From Akkermansiaceae bacterium (GTDB taxonomy: Bacteria; Verrucomicrobiota; Verrucomicrobiia; Verrucomicrobiales; DEV007): 64,000 bases of DNA. The notes under the pieces were generated by a model. The model was not told the DNA's origin. It saw only the letters and a list, made by a program, of their open reading frames with translations, and did no database searches. The DNA is taken from NCBI GenBank assembly GCA_024233085.1, contig JACKQC010000014.1, positions 62,001 to 126,000 of the forward strand, read 5' to 3'. The position numbers and the translations under genes are program-made. Below, in pieces: positions 43,835-52,688 of this stretch. Position 1 is the stretch's first letter. Every line of letters begins with the position of its first letter.

Positions 43835-44710
43835 ATGCCCCGCCTCGCCGTCCTCAAGACCTACAAGCTCTTCATCGGCGGGAAATTTCCCCGCACCGAA
43901 AGCGGCCGCACCATGATCGCCATGCACCCCGAAACCGGCGAGACCGTCGCCAATGTCTGCCAGGCCTCGCGCAAAGACCTCCGAGACGCCGTGCGCGCCG
44001 CCCGCGCCGCGCAACCGGGCTGGGCCAAGGCCACCGCTTATCTCCGGGGGCAGATTCTCCACCGGGCCGCGGAGATGCTGGAAAGCCGGCGCGAAGCCTT
44101 CGTCTCCGAGCTGCAACGCGGCGCGGGCCTTTCCGCGGCGGCGGCCGGCGAGGAAATCGACGCCGCCATCGATCGCCTCGTCTGGTTCGCCGGTTGGACG
44201 GACAAGCTAAGCAGTGTCTTTGGCGCCGTGAACCCCGTCGCGAGCCCGCACTTTAACTTCACCGTTCCGGAGCCCACCGGCGTCGTCGGCATCGTCTGTC
44301 CGGATTCCCCGTCCCTCCTCGCGCCGGTGAGCCTGCTCGCTTCGACCGTGCTTTCGGGGAACGCCTGCGTCCTGCTTGCCTCGGAAAAGTTTCCTCTCTC
44401 CGCCGTGAGCCTCGCCGAGGCGCTCGCCACCAGCGACCTTCCGGGCGGAGTGGTCAATCTCCTCACCGGCCGGCGCGCCGAACTCGCTCCCTGGCTGGCC
44501 GGCCACATGGATATCAACGCGGTGATCGACGCCAGCGGCGACGCCGCCATCGCCCGGACGCTCCAGGACGGCGAAGCCGTCAATGTGAAGCGCTACGCCA
44601 GCCATGCCTGCGAATCCGAAAGCGACTGGTTCGGCGAATCCGGCCGCGATCCCTACCGAATTCTCGACACCGTGGAGTTCAAGACAGCCTGGCATCCCAT
44701 CGGGGTGTGA
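43835..44710 (+). CDS. Aldehyde dehydrogenase half-protein lacking the catalytic domain
   Basis: A 291-residue protein that aligns only with the N-terminal, NAD-binding half of aldehyde dehydrogenases: the opening LFIGGKFPRTESGRT, the LRGQILHRAAEMLESRRE helix, and PTGVVGIVCPDSPSLL. The catalytic Cys domain and the ELGGK Glu are absent, and the protein ends in its own distinct tail (FKTAWHPIGV). Similar short ALDH-like proteins are known beside a full-length ALDH in deoxyribose-degradation operons. Here deoB and deoA are close by, but no full-length ALDH gene is in the window. It may be a structural or regulatory partner, not an active enzyme. Confidence 0.75.
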   Translation: MPRLAVLKTYKLFIGGKFPRTESGRTMIAMHPETGETVANVCQASRKDLRDAVRAARAAQPGWAKATAYLRGQILHRAAEMLESRREAFVSELQRGAGLSAAAAGEEIDAAIDRLVWFAGWTDKLSSVFGAVNPVASPHFNFTVPEPTGVVGIVCPDSPSLLAPVSLLASTVLSGNACVLLASEKFPLSAVSLAEALATSDLPGGVVNLLTGRRAELAPWLAGHMDINAVIDASGDAAIARTLQDGEAVNVKRYASHACESESDWFGESGRDPYRILDTVEFKTAWHPIGV

Positions 44711-44745
44711 ATGGAGCGAACGGCGCTTTCCCGATTCCTCCGCCG

Positions 44746-45894
44746 ATGAAACGCGCCCTCCTCATCGTCCTCGACTCGGTCGGAATCGGTCACGCGCCGG
44801 ATGCCGCGACGTTCGGAGACGAGGGGGCGGACACGATCGGTCACATTCGCGGACGCCTGACTGACCTCGATCTGCCGCATCTAGACGCCGCCGGTCTCTC
44901 CGCCGCGTGGGCCATCGCGGCCGGGGCCAACGCGATTCCCGATCCCGGAGGCGACTGGGCATGGGCCGCCATGCGGGAAATCTCCCCCGGCAAGGACACC
45001 ACGACCGGCCACTGGGAGATCGCGGGCCTCCCTTTGGATGAGCCTTTCGCGACATTCGAGCGATTTCCGCCCGAAATTGTCGGCGCGCTGGAGAAGGCGA
45101 GCGGCGTCTCCTTTCTCGGCAACTACGCCCAGTCCGGCACCGTCATTCTCGCCGAACTCGGTGACGAACATGTCCGCACCGGCCAGCCCATTCTCTACAC
45201 CAGCGCCGATTCCGTCCTGCAAATCGCCGCCCACGAGGATGTCGTGCCGCTGGACGACCTCTACCGAATCTGCCGGATAGCGCGGAAGATCGCCGACGAC
45301 CATCGGATCGGTCGCGTCATTGCCCGACCGTTCACCGGGACTTCGGGCCGATACCAGCGGACGGCGAATCGGCGCGATTTTTCGCTCGTGCCCGCCCGAA
45401 CCGTGCTCGACGCCCTGACCGAAAGGGGCGTTCCCGTGATCGGCGTCGGCAAGATTTCCGACATCTTCGCCGGCAAAGGCATTTCCCTGTCTTGTCCGAC
45501 GCATTCGAATCTCGAAGGGATGGATCGCATCGCGGACTGCTGGGAGGAAACCGAGAACGGCCTGATTTTCGCGAATCTCGTGGATTTTGACATGCTTTAC
45601 GGGCACCGTCGCGACATCGTCGGCTATGCGAACGCCCTGAGGGAATTCGACGACTGGTTGGGACGGTTTTTTGGCGAGATTGGCGTCGACGACTTGGTCC
45701 TGATCACCGCCGACCATGGGAACGACCCGACCTGGACCGGCACGGATCACACACGCGAGTGTGTGCCCCTGTTGGCCAGGGCGCCCGGTCTCGCGGGAAA
45801 CCTCGGGGTCCGGCGGAGTTTCGCCGATGTCGCGGCCACGCTGGCGGATTGGTTCGGTCTCGAGGCCTGGCCTCGCGGGAAGTCGCTGCTCTAA
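44746..45894 (+). CDS. deoB: Phosphopentomutase
   Basis: A 382-residue enzyme that interconverts ribose (or deoxyribose) 1-phosphate and 5-phosphate, linking nucleoside breakdown to central metabolism. The alkaline-phosphatase-like metal sites are visible: Asp10 (LDSVGIG), the phospho-acceptor Thr85 in KDTTTGHWE, DMLYGHRRD and ADHGNDPTWTGTDHTRE. The length agrees with the family. ATG 44746 follows 35 bases after the ALDH half. Its stop at 45892-45894 is separated by only two bases from the convergent panD stop. With deoA, downstream beyond panD, it makes a nucleoside-salvage group. Confidence 0.93.
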   Translation: MKRALLIVLDSVGIGHAPDAATFGDEGADTIGHIRGRLTDLDLPHLDAAGLSAAWAIAAGANAIPDPGGDWAWAAMREISPGKDTTTGHWEIAGLPLDEPFATFERFPPEIVGALEKASGVSFLGNYAQSGTVILAELGDEHVRTGQPILYTSADSVLQIAAHEDVVPLDDLYRICRIARKIADDHRIGRVIARPFTGTSGRYQRTANRRDFSLVPARTVLDALTERGVPVIGVGKISDIFAGKGISLSCPTHSNLEGMDRIADCWEETENGLIFANLVDFDMLYGHRRDIVGYANALREFDDWLGRFFGEIGVDDLVLITADHGNDPTWTGTDHTRECVPLLARAPGLAGNLGVRRSFADVAATLADWFGLEAWPRGKSLL

Positions 45895-45896
45895 AG

Positions 45897-46280
45897 TCAA
45901 CCATGCGCCACGTCACCGTGCCGGATGACGCGGGTCTTGAGATTGTCGTCGCTTTCCACGATGACAATGATGGGATCGAGATGCTCGAACTCCGCGGGCC
46001 GCACCAGCGCCTCGGCCAGGACGATGATCTTGTCGCCGGGACGAAAATGGTGGGCCGGCGGTCCGTTGAGACACACCTGCCCGGATCCGCGCTTGCCGGC
46101 CACGACGTAGGTCTGCCAGAAGGTGCCGTTGGCCAGGCTCGTGATGTTCACATACTGATAGGGACGCATCCCGGACAAGTCGAGCAGATCGGCGTCGATC
46201 GTGATCGAGCCGACGTAGTTCAAATCGGCTTCCGTCACGGTCGCCCGGTGGATTTTCGCGATGCAGGCGCGCAGTTGCAT
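45897..46280 (-). CDS. panD: Aspartate 1-decarboxylase (proenzyme)
   Basis: A 127-residue proenzyme that makes beta-alanine for pantothenate and CoA. The self-cleavage site is Gly24-Ser25 (NYVGSITID), at the same positions as in characterised enzymes, which yields the pyruvoyl group. Lys9 and the catalytic Tyr (TYVVAGKRGSG) are present, with NGPPAHHFRPGD in the C-terminal half. ATG 46280 gives exact N-terminal alignment; ATG 46289 with GAAGG upstream is an alternative. The gene converges on deoB with a two-base gap and is divergent from deoA across a palindromic repeat. Confidence 0.92.
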   Translation of the reverse strand: MQLRACIAKIHRATVTEADLNYVGSITIDADLLDLSGMRPYQYVNITSLANGTFWQTYVVAGKRGSGQVCLNGPPAHHFRPGDKIIVLAEALVRPAEFEHLDPIIVIVESDDNLKTRVIRHGDVAHG

Positions 46281-46316
46281 ACCCGGCATACCTTCAACTC
46301 GTTTTCCGCGCGGAGT

Positions 46317-46349
46317 CAACAGGGTTGACTCGCCGGGCAAACCCTGTTG
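46317..46349. repeat. AACAGGGTTG palindrome, copy 5
   Basis: CAACAGGGTT at 46317-46326 pairs with AACCCTGTTG at 46340-46349, with a 13-base interior that starts GACTCGCC. Unlike the other hairpins it lies between divergent genes (panD and deoA), 32 bases before the deoA start. Here a terminator role is unlikely. It may instead lie in the 5' leader of one or both transcripts. Confidence 0.72.
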
Positions 46350-46380
46350 AGTCGGGTCGGATACCGCCTTCCCTCCCGTC

Positions 46381-47613
46381 ATGCACGTCCCCACCCTGAT
46401 CGAAAAAAAACGCGATGGCGGCGAGTTGGACGCCGAAGAGATCGGCGAAATCGTCTCCTCCTTCACCCGCGGCGATCTGCCCGATTATCAGATGTCGGCA
46501 ATGGCGATGGCCGTCTTTTTCCGCGGAATGACGGACGCGGAAACCGCGGCGCTGACCCGTGCGATGCTTGACTCGGGCGACGTGCTGACCTGGCCGGAGG
46601 ATTCGCCTCCGAAAGTGGACAAACACTCCACCGGCGGCATCGGCGACAAGGTCTCTCTGGTTCTGGCGCCCTTGCTGGCGTGCGACGAGCTGTGGGTGCC
46701 GATGATCTCCGGACGCGGCCTCGGCATCACGGGCGGCACGCTGGACAAGCTCGAGGCCATTCCCGGTTTCAATGTCAATCTCTCCCAGCCCGAGGCCCTC
46801 GCCCAACTGGAACGAATCGGGGTCGCGATGATGGGCCAAACCGCCCGGATCTGCCCGGCCGACAAGAAACTCTACGCTCTGCGGGACGTGTCGGGCACGG
46901 TCCCGAGCCAACCGCTGATCGTGGCGTCGATCATGTCCAAAAAACTCGCCGAATCGCTCGATGCGCTCGTGCTCGACGTGAAATTCGGCTCGGGCGCCTT
47001 CATGAAAACGCGGAAGGAAGCCGCCGAACTCGCCGAGCGCATGCGCGAGGTCGGTCTCGCGATGGGGGTTCGGACCGCGGCGCGCCTGAACCCGATGAAC
47101 GAGCCGCTGGGGCGCACCGTCGGGAATGCCCTGGAAGTCCTGGAATCGATCCAGACGCTCCAGGGTCAAGGACCCGATGACTTGGTGAACCTGACGCTCG
47201 ACCTTGCCTCGGAGGTTTCAACCGTGTCGCGCGACACCCTGGCGGGCTGGCTTTCCGGCGGTCGGGCCTGGGAGAAATTCGTCCGGCTCGTGGAGGCCCA
47301 GGGCGGCGATGCCGGGGCGCTGGAGCATTTTGACCGCGTTCATCCCGCTCCCATCGTTCGTGAAATCGCCGCCCCCGGTTCCGGCGCCATCGACCGCCTC
47401 GACGCGGGGTCGATCGGCCGGGCCAGTCTGGAACTGGGCGCCGGGCGCGGGCGCGCCGAGGATTCCGTCGATCACTCGGTGGGCTTTTCCCGTCTGGCCA
47501 AGGTCGGCAATCGGATCGAACGCGGCGAGACGGTCGGAGTCGTGCACGCCCGCACCGAGGCCGCCGCCGACCAAGCCGAGGCCGCCTTTCTCGGGGCGCT
47601 GCGAATCGGGTGA
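46381..47613 (+). CDS. deoA: Thymidine/pyrimidine-nucleoside phosphorylase
   Basis: A 410-residue enzyme that splits thymidine (or other pyrimidine nucleosides) with phosphate into base and (deoxy)ribose 1-phosphate, the substrate of DeoB. Family motifs are clear: an N-terminal helical domain, the phosphate-binding KVDKHSTGGIGDKVSL, the SGRGLGITGGTLDKLE signature, LYALRDVSGTV and DVKFGSGAFM. The C-terminal domain is slightly shorter than in the E. coli enzyme. It starts 32 bases after copy 5 of the palindrome. The deoB gene is on the same strand, beyond the oppositely oriented panD. Confidence 0.93.
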   Translation: MHVPTLIEKKRDGGELDAEEIGEIVSSFTRGDLPDYQMSAMAMAVFFRGMTDAETAALTRAMLDSGDVLTWPEDSPPKVDKHSTGGIGDKVSLVLAPLLACDELWVPMISGRGLGITGGTLDKLEAIPGFNVNLSQPEALAQLERIGVAMMGQTARICPADKKLYALRDVSGTVPSQPLIVASIMSKKLAESLDALVLDVKFGSGAFMKTRKEAAELAERMREVGLAMGVRTAARLNPMNEPLGRTVGNALEVLESIQTLQGQGPDDLVNLTLDLASEVSTVSRDTLAGWLSGGRAWEKFVRLVEAQGGDAGALEHFDRVHPAPIVREIAAPGSGAIDRLDAGSIGRASLELGAGRGRAEDSVDHSVGFSRLAKVGNRIERGETVGVVHARTEAAADQAEAAFLGALRIG

Positions 47614-47630
47614 GGCCATTGCGGCCCGGA

Positions 47631-48926
47631 CTAGATCTCCCAGCCTTCGCGGTAGGCTTCGCGCCGCCAGAGTTTCTGTCCCTCGGGATGATCGACAAGA
47701 TCGCCGGTCTTGGGATCGACCTTCACCGCGCCGTTGGTCCGATAGGCGATGTTGCCGAGGTGGCAAAGCATGGTGCTGATCTGACCGTTGGCGATGGGTT
47801 GGTTGAGCTTTTCCCCGGCGCGAATGGCGTTGGCGAAATTGGTGAAATGCGGCACGTCGCTCGGTTTTTCGGTGTTCTTCCCGATCTCCTTTCCGTCCAA
47901 ATCGTAGATGGTGTAGGCGGACCCGTTGAAATCCATCATCCCGCCCTCTCCGTAGACGCGGACGAAGGACAACTCCTCGGGCTTGCGCCGGTGGCAACTG
48001 GTCGTTTCCCAGGAAATGGCGCCCAAGTCTCCGAATTCGTAAAAGGACGTGGCTGTGTCGGGCGTCTCCTGGTCGTCCTGGAAGTGGTAGCGTCCGCCGG
48101 CGCAAGTCACGCGCTCGGGATGATCGACGTTCATGGCCCAGCGGGCGATGTCGAGGGAGTGGATGCCGTTGTTCGCGAGTTCGCCACCGCCGTAAAACCA
48201 GTGCCAATGCCAGTTGTAATGGACGAGATTGTTTTTGTAGGGGCGCTCCGGCAAGGGCCCCTGCCACAGGGTCCAGTCCAGTTCCGGCGGCGGAGCGGTG
48301 ACTTCCCCGATCCCGATGGAGGGGCGGGTATTGCTGTACCAGCAGCGGGCGTGAAGTGTCCGCCCGATGACGCCTTCGCGCAGTTTCTGGATGCCCTCGA
48401 TGACGCCGGGATAACTGCGGCGCTGGGTTCCCATCTGCACCTGGCGGCCGGTTTCCTCCGCCACCTGGACCATGCGACGGGATTCGTGGGGATTGTAGCT
48501 CCCCGGTTTTTCCACATAGACGTGTTTGCCGGCCTTGCAGGCGAGAATCGCGGCCGGGGCGTGCCAGAAATTCGGTGTGGCGATCGAAATGGCGTCGATT
48601 TCCGGATCGTCGAGGATGCGTCGGAAATCGCCCACCGCCTGGGGTGGCGTTTCCTGTTTGCCATTCATGTAGGTCACGCCGGAGGCGAGGCGTTTTTCGT
48701 CGACATCGCACACATAGGCCACCTCGCAGTTCGGCACATCGAGATAGGCCTTCACGTGTCCCATGCCACGCCCCAGAGCCATCACCCCGACGCGCACACG
48801 GTCGTTGGCGCCCTTGGCCTGCCCGAGCAGCAGGTTCGGACCGGTGGCGAGGGTGGCGGACGCCGCGGCGAGACCGGTCTTGGCGATAAACTGACGGCGG
48901 GAAGAAAGCGCGGGGGATTCGTTCAT
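47631..48926 (-). CDS. Tat-exported Gfo/Idh/MocA oxidoreductase
   Basis: A 431-residue protein. A twin-arginine signal (SSRRQFIAKTGLAAASATLA) is followed by a Rossmann domain (VRVGVMALGRGMGHVKAYL), the EKPGSYNPHES motif with the catalytic Lys, and the C-terminal substrate domain with the conserved YNWHWHWFYGGGELANNGIHSLD, here quoted only to mark its position. This subgroup is frequent in verrucomicrobia and planctomycetes, where it may act on sugars outside the cytoplasm. The cofactor is presumably NAD(P), possibly tightly bound since the protein is exported. ATG 48926 directly precedes the Tat signal. The gene converges on deoA with an 17-base gap. Confidence 0.9.
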   Translation of the reverse strand: MNESPALSSRRQFIAKTGLAAASATLATGPNLLLGQAKGANDRVRVGVMALGRGMGHVKAYLDVPNCEVAYVCDVDEKRLASGVTYMNGKQETPPQAVGDFRRILDDPEIDAISIATPNFWHAPAAILACKAGKHVYVEKPGSYNPHESRRMVQVAEETGRQVQMGTQRRSYPGVIEGIQKLREGVIGRTLHARCWYSNTRPSIGIGEVTAPPPELDWTLWQGPLPERPYKNNLVHYNWHWHWFYGGGELANNGIHSLDIARWAMNVDHPERVTCAGGRYHFQDDQETPDTATSFYEFGDLGAISWETTSCHRRKPEELSFVRVYGEGGMMDFNGSAYTIYDLDGKEIGKNTEKPSDVPHFTNFANAIRAGEKLNQPIANGQISTMLCHLGNIAYRTNGAVKVDPKTGDLVDHPEGQKLWRREAYREGWEI

Positions 48927-49011
48927 GGCCCCGGATGCTACCGAAATGCGCCCCGTTCCGTCAACCGCCCCCTGTCGCCGCGATGCCGTCCCCCCAGAGC
49001 GGCTATTGTCT

Positions 49012-49836
49012 TCAGGGCGCAACGGGAAGCGCTTTCCCCTGGGCGGGCCAGGTCACGGCGCCGATCCCGGGATCCGAACTGCGATAGAGCCCGTACTCCC
49101 GCCCTCCCTCATCCACGAGCCGAACCATCGCGCCCACGGTCTCGTCCTCGCCGACGAAAAGGTTTCCATCGCCCCGAATTCGTTCGACTTTCATGGCGCC
49201 GGTGTCGAAGGTGTGGGCGTAGTTGAAGGGCAACCCGGGCACCGCCTCCATTCCGGCGAAAACGGTGTCCTTCGGCTCCGAGACCGAGGACCAGGACCAG
49301 GATCGGCTCGAAACTTTGATCAACTCGATCCCCTCGCGATAGATCATCCGAAATTCGGCGGTCAGCGGAGGCAGCGTCTCGCGCGAAAGATTCTTGATCG
49401 AGACGCGATAGGACACGTCGGAGACTTCGTAGCGGTAGAAATCGTCCTTACCGGAATCGGCGCGCTTTTCGATCTTGTCCAAGGTCACCTCAAGACGGAA
49501 ATCCGTGGCCGCCGCCGCGGACACGAGGGCCGTGGGGGGCCGTTTCAGCCAGTCCCTCACGAACTGCTGATCGTCGAGGCTCAGCGTCACCACATCGAGA
49601 TCGAATTGGCGGCCGTCGCGCATTTCGATCTTCATTTTCGGCGAGCCAAGCTCGGCCTGCACGATCCGCGCCTCCAGGCGGCGTCCCTCCTTGTCGGTGA
49701 ATTGCCGATAATCATCCCCCTCCTGCGCGACACAGGCGCTCGCCAGCATCAGCAGCGACGCGATTAGACGCGCGGGAAGGGCAAACCCCGGGCGGCGATC
49801 TCGGAAGCGGGAGCGCGCTGAAGGCAGGTCAGACAT
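49012..49836 (-). CDS. Exported SHD1-like domain protein, function unknown
   Basis: A 274-residue protein with a signal peptide (about residues 18-42, ending LASACVAQ). Next comes a short domain with FTDKEGRRLEARIVQAEL and a VTLSLDDQQFVRDWL helix, the pattern of SHD1-like domains common in planctomycetes and verrucomicrobia. The rest is beta-rich with no recognised family. The domain is thought to bind proteins or peptides in eukaryotes; in bacteria its role is unknown. ATG 49836 is chosen because the signal peptide follows it; the open frame upstream is low-complexity and overlaps the neighbouring gene. The order on this strand is aldo-keto reductase, this gene, oxidoreductase. Confidence 0.7.
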   Translation of the reverse strand: MSDLPSARSRFRDRRPGFALPARLIASLLMLASACVAQEGDDYRQFTDKEGRRLEARIVQAELGSPKMKIEMRDGRQFDLDVVTLSLDDQQFVRDWLKRPPTALVSAAAATDFRLEVTLDKIEKRADSGKDDFYRYEVSDVSYRVSIKNLSRETLPPLTAEFRMIYREGIELIKVSSRSWSWSSVSEPKDTVFAGMEAVPGLPFNYAHTFDTGAMKVERIRGDGNLFVGEDETVGAMVRLVDEGGREYGLYRSSDPGIGAVTWPAQGKALPVAP

Positions 49837-49943
49837 GGGAGGGAGACAGCCGACGAGGCTGGAGCCGCCGGTAATCCCAACGTAGCGCGAAGCCCGGCGT
49901 CTCACAGGGGGCGCGGTCGCGTCCCCGCCCCTTTTCGCCCCGT

Positions 49944-50984
49944 TCACGGGCAGGGATTCGGGATGCGTCGGTGAACTTCCTCGATGGCGGCCAGGACATC
50001 GTCCGGGAGTTCCAGATCGATGCTGTCGATGTTCGCCTTCAGTTGGTCCATGGTGGTGGCGCCGATCAAATTGCTGGCGACGTGCGGACGGCGATTGATC
50101 CACGCCAGCGCCATCTGCGCCGGATCGAGCCCGGCCTCCTCGGCGATGCGGCAGTATTCCTCGGTGGCACGGTCGCCGTTATCCGTCGAATACCGCGAAA
50201 ACCGCTCCCACAAAGTGCAACGCGCCTTTTCCGGGCGGACGCCGTGCCGGTATTTGCCGGACAACCTCCCGAACGCGAGCGGCGAATAGGCCAGCAGGCG
50301 CGTCTCTTCCCGGTGGCAGATTTCGGACAGCCCGGAATCGAACGTGCGGTTGAGCAAGTTGTAGGAATTCTGGATGGTGACGATGCGCGGCCAGCCCCGG
50401 GTTTCGGCGAGATGGAGGAAACGCATTGTGCCCCAGGGAGTCTCGTTCGACAGGCCGAAGTGGCGCACCTTGCCGGAGGCGCGGAGATCCGCCAGCACCT
50501 CCAGCGTTTCCTCGATGGGGACGGGATCGAAAATCTCGGGCTCCACGTAGTCACGTTCGCCAAAAATTGGCACTCGGCGGTCGGGCCAGTGAAGCTGGTA
50601 GAGATCGATGTGGTCGGTCTGGAGCCGCCGCAGGCTGTCTTCGAGGGCGGTTTCGATATTTTTGCGGTCAAGCCGGGCCTGGCCATTCCGGATGTGGGCC
50701 ACATGCGCGCCCGGTCCGGCCACCTTGGTCGCGAGGATGACCTTGTCCCGGTTTCCGCGCGCGGCGAACCAGGTGCCGATGATCCGCTCCGTTTCGTGGC
50801 AGGTTTCCGCCCGGGGCGGCACCGGATACATTTCCGCCACATCGAAGAAATTGATGCCCCGCTCCAGCGCATAGTCCATCTGTTCGTGTCCCTCCGCTTC
50901 CGTGTTCTGCTCGCCCCAGGTCATGGTGCCCAGCCCGATCAGGCTGACTTCGAGGTCGGTTCGGGGAATGGCGCAATATTTCAT
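49944..50984 (-). CDS. Aldo/keto reductase (Tas-like)
   Basis: A 346-residue NADPH-dependent reductase of the AKR superfamily, close in layout to E. coli Tas. The TIM-barrel catalytic residues are in place: Asp in FFDVAEMYP with the Tyr, Lys in ILATKVAG and His in LYQLHWPDRR. The long insert between strand and helix (IFGERDYVEPEIFDP) is typical of the Tas branch. The cofactor site near the end (LIGATTMDQLKANI) is present. It is cytoplasmic and its substrate is unknown. ATG 50984 fits the family N-terminus (MKYCAIPRTDLEVSLIGLGT). Confidence 0.92.
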   Translation of the reverse strand: MKYCAIPRTDLEVSLIGLGTMTWGEQNTEAEGHEQMDYALERGINFFDVAEMYPVPPRAETCHETERIIGTWFAARGNRDKVILATKVAGPGAHVAHIRNGQARLDRKNIETALEDSLRRLQTDHIDLYQLHWPDRRVPIFGERDYVEPEIFDPVPIEETLEVLADLRASGKVRHFGLSNETPWGTMRFLHLAETRGWPRIVTIQNSYNLLNRTFDSGLSEICHREETRLLAYSPLAFGRLSGKYRHGVRPEKARCTLWERFSRYSTDNGDRATEEYCRIAEEAGLDPAQMALAWINRRPHVASNLIGATTMDQLKANIDSIDLELPDDVLAAIEEVHRRIPNPCP

Positions 50985-51135
50985 GGGGCGGAGAGAAGCG
51001 GATCGAGGGGGATGCGAAAGGCAGATTTCCGAAAAACGCCCCGCCCCGCAACCCTTAATCGCCGGTTCGTCGAAAATCCTTGCCTTCCGCCCGGTTCCTT
51101 CGCTACGCTGCCGCTTCCGCCCGCCCGGTTTGCCT

Positions 51136-51507
51136 ATGAAACAACCTTCCGCAACCCCGATCGTGCTGGCCGGCGCTCTGGCGGGCACCATACTGGGAGC
51201 GTGGTTGTTTTTGTATTTGGTGAAGCACCACGGAGCCTACGGTTTCGCGATTCCCGGCGTGCTGACCGGCCTTGGCGCCTCCTGGAGACGCGGAGCGCCC
51301 GCCTGGGTCGCGATGCTCTGCGGCGCGCTGGCGCTGGCCGCCAGCCTCCTCGTCACCTGGAAAGCCCTGCCCTTCTCGGCGGACGACAGCCTCGGGTACT
51401 TCGTCCGGCATGTTCACGAGCTTCCCCCCTACCAACTCGGCCTGATCGGCATCGGCGCCTTTATCGGCTTCTGGCTTCCCTTTCGTCGCCGACCGGGCGG
51501 GACCTGA
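51136..51507 (+). CDS. Small three-helix membrane protein
   Basis: A 123-residue protein with about three or four hydrophobic helices (TPIVLAGALAGTILGAWLFL, AWVAMLCGALALAASLLVTW, LGLIGIGAFIGFWLPF). A Gly-rich linker and a basic C-terminus (RRRPGG) complete it. No family is recognised. It lies between the divergent aldo-keto reductase gene and the convergent YdcF-like gene. ATG 51136 has no strong Shine-Dalgarno but places Met just before the first helix. Confidence 0.65.
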   Translation: MKQPSATPIVLAGALAGTILGAWLFLYLVKHHGAYGFAIPGVLTGLGASWRRGAPAWVAMLCGALALAASLLVTWKALPFSADDSLGYFVRHVHELPPYQLGLIGIGAFIGFWLPFRRRPGGT

Positions 51508-51520
51508 ACGCTCCGCGCCT

Positions 51521-52462
51521 TCAAAGCTCGATCACCGGCGGACGCTCAGGGACGGCGGTGGCGGCGGGGCTTCCTCCGCTCCCGAGATCGCCCGAGGGAA
51601 GTTCCGCGATGGGAACGGACGGTGGCGCGGGAAACTGGCCCGCCCACTTCGCCCACGCGATGCCCAGATATTCATGGAAGGCCTTGTGCGTCATTTCCAG
51701 GGCCTCCATTCGTGGAATCATGTTCTTCGGCTCGTAGGGATTTTCCTCGCCAAAACGGGGCCACACCCAGAAATCGCAGGCGAAAGGAATCGGCTTGAGT
51801 CCTTGCCCCTCAAAGAGCCCCACCGCCCGAGGCATGTGGCTGCCGGAGGTCACGAGCAGAAACTCCGACTCCCCCAGGATAGGCTTCAGCATCACCGGGT
51901 GATCTTTCGTGTCACGCGATTCGGTTTCGTTGACGATCCGGTCGGTGTCCAGCCCCAGCGCGCCGGCGAATCGGGTCATGGCTTCGTTTTCGTTGGGTGA
52001 GCCCGTGAAAACGACCTTCGCATCCGGGAAAAACCGCGACAAACGAACCCCTTCGAGGACCCGGGCGCCAGTCTCGTAGCTCGGCTGCGAGGTGGGCGGC
52101 TTGTCCGGATCGAACCGCGCGCCGCCGGCCAGAACCACGATGAAAGCGGGCCGCAGCCCGGCCATTTCACTGGTGTGCTCGGTGCGCGGTGGCGGATACT
52201 GTTTTTCCAAGGCGAAAATCAGGGGATCCGCCACCGGTTTGATACTGCACAAAAAGAGGAAAAACACTCCGAAAATCGTGAGTCCCACTCCGATATCCCC
52301 CGCCAATCGCCGGATTTTCTCGGCCCGCGGACCGCTCGCCTTTTTGGAACGGCGCCGGGAAAAACCGATCAACACCACCCCGAACGTGATCGCTTCCATC
52401 GCGATCGTCAGGGGGTGAATGTAGAGCGAGACCGCCTTTTTCAGCCAGAAACCGTAATCCAT
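51521..52462 (-). CDS. YdcF/ElyC-like DUF218 membrane protein
   Basis: A 313-residue inner-membrane protein. The N-terminal quarter has two membrane helices (LTIAMEAITFGVVLIGFS and VGLTIFGVFFLFLCSI). The DUF218 domain follows: IVVLAGGARFDPD, ARVLEGVRLSRFFPDAKVVFTG, ETESRDTKDH and LLVTSGSHMPRAVGLFEGQG. ElyC, the known member in E. coli, affects envelope and peptidoglycan or lipid-carrier metabolism. The specific substrate here is unknown. ATG 52462 begins at MDYGFWLKK, a usual start for the family. The gene converges on the small membrane protein gene. Confidence 0.88.
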   Translation of the reverse strand: MDYGFWLKKAVSLYIHPLTIAMEAITFGVVLIGFSRRRSKKASGPRAEKIRRLAGDIGVGLTIFGVFFLFLCSIKPVADPLIFALEKQYPPPRTEHTSEMAGLRPAFIVVLAGGARFDPDKPPTSQPSYETGARVLEGVRLSRFFPDAKVVFTGSPNENEAMTRFAGALGLDTDRIVNETESRDTKDHPVMLKPILGESEFLLVTSGSHMPRAVGLFEGQGLKPIPFACDFWVWPRFGEENPYEPKNMIPRMEALEMTHKAFHEYLGIAWAKWAGQFPAPPSVPIAELPSGDLGSGGSPAATAVPERPPVIEL

Positions 52463-52688
52463 GGAGACCGCGAACGGTAACCGATCCGCGCCCGGAGTCG
52501 AAAGCGGAAATTTTGCCCGGGATCGGGAAACGGTCACTCACCGGCACGTCATCACGGGGTTTTGACTTTGCCGAATCTGACGGCAGATTCCCCTGACGAG
52601 GCGTTTCGCCCGCGCCGGAGGCTCGGATTTCCCCGATGGCACCGCCCTTTCGAATTTCTGTATCCCCCAAAACAGTCAAGCCGACATC

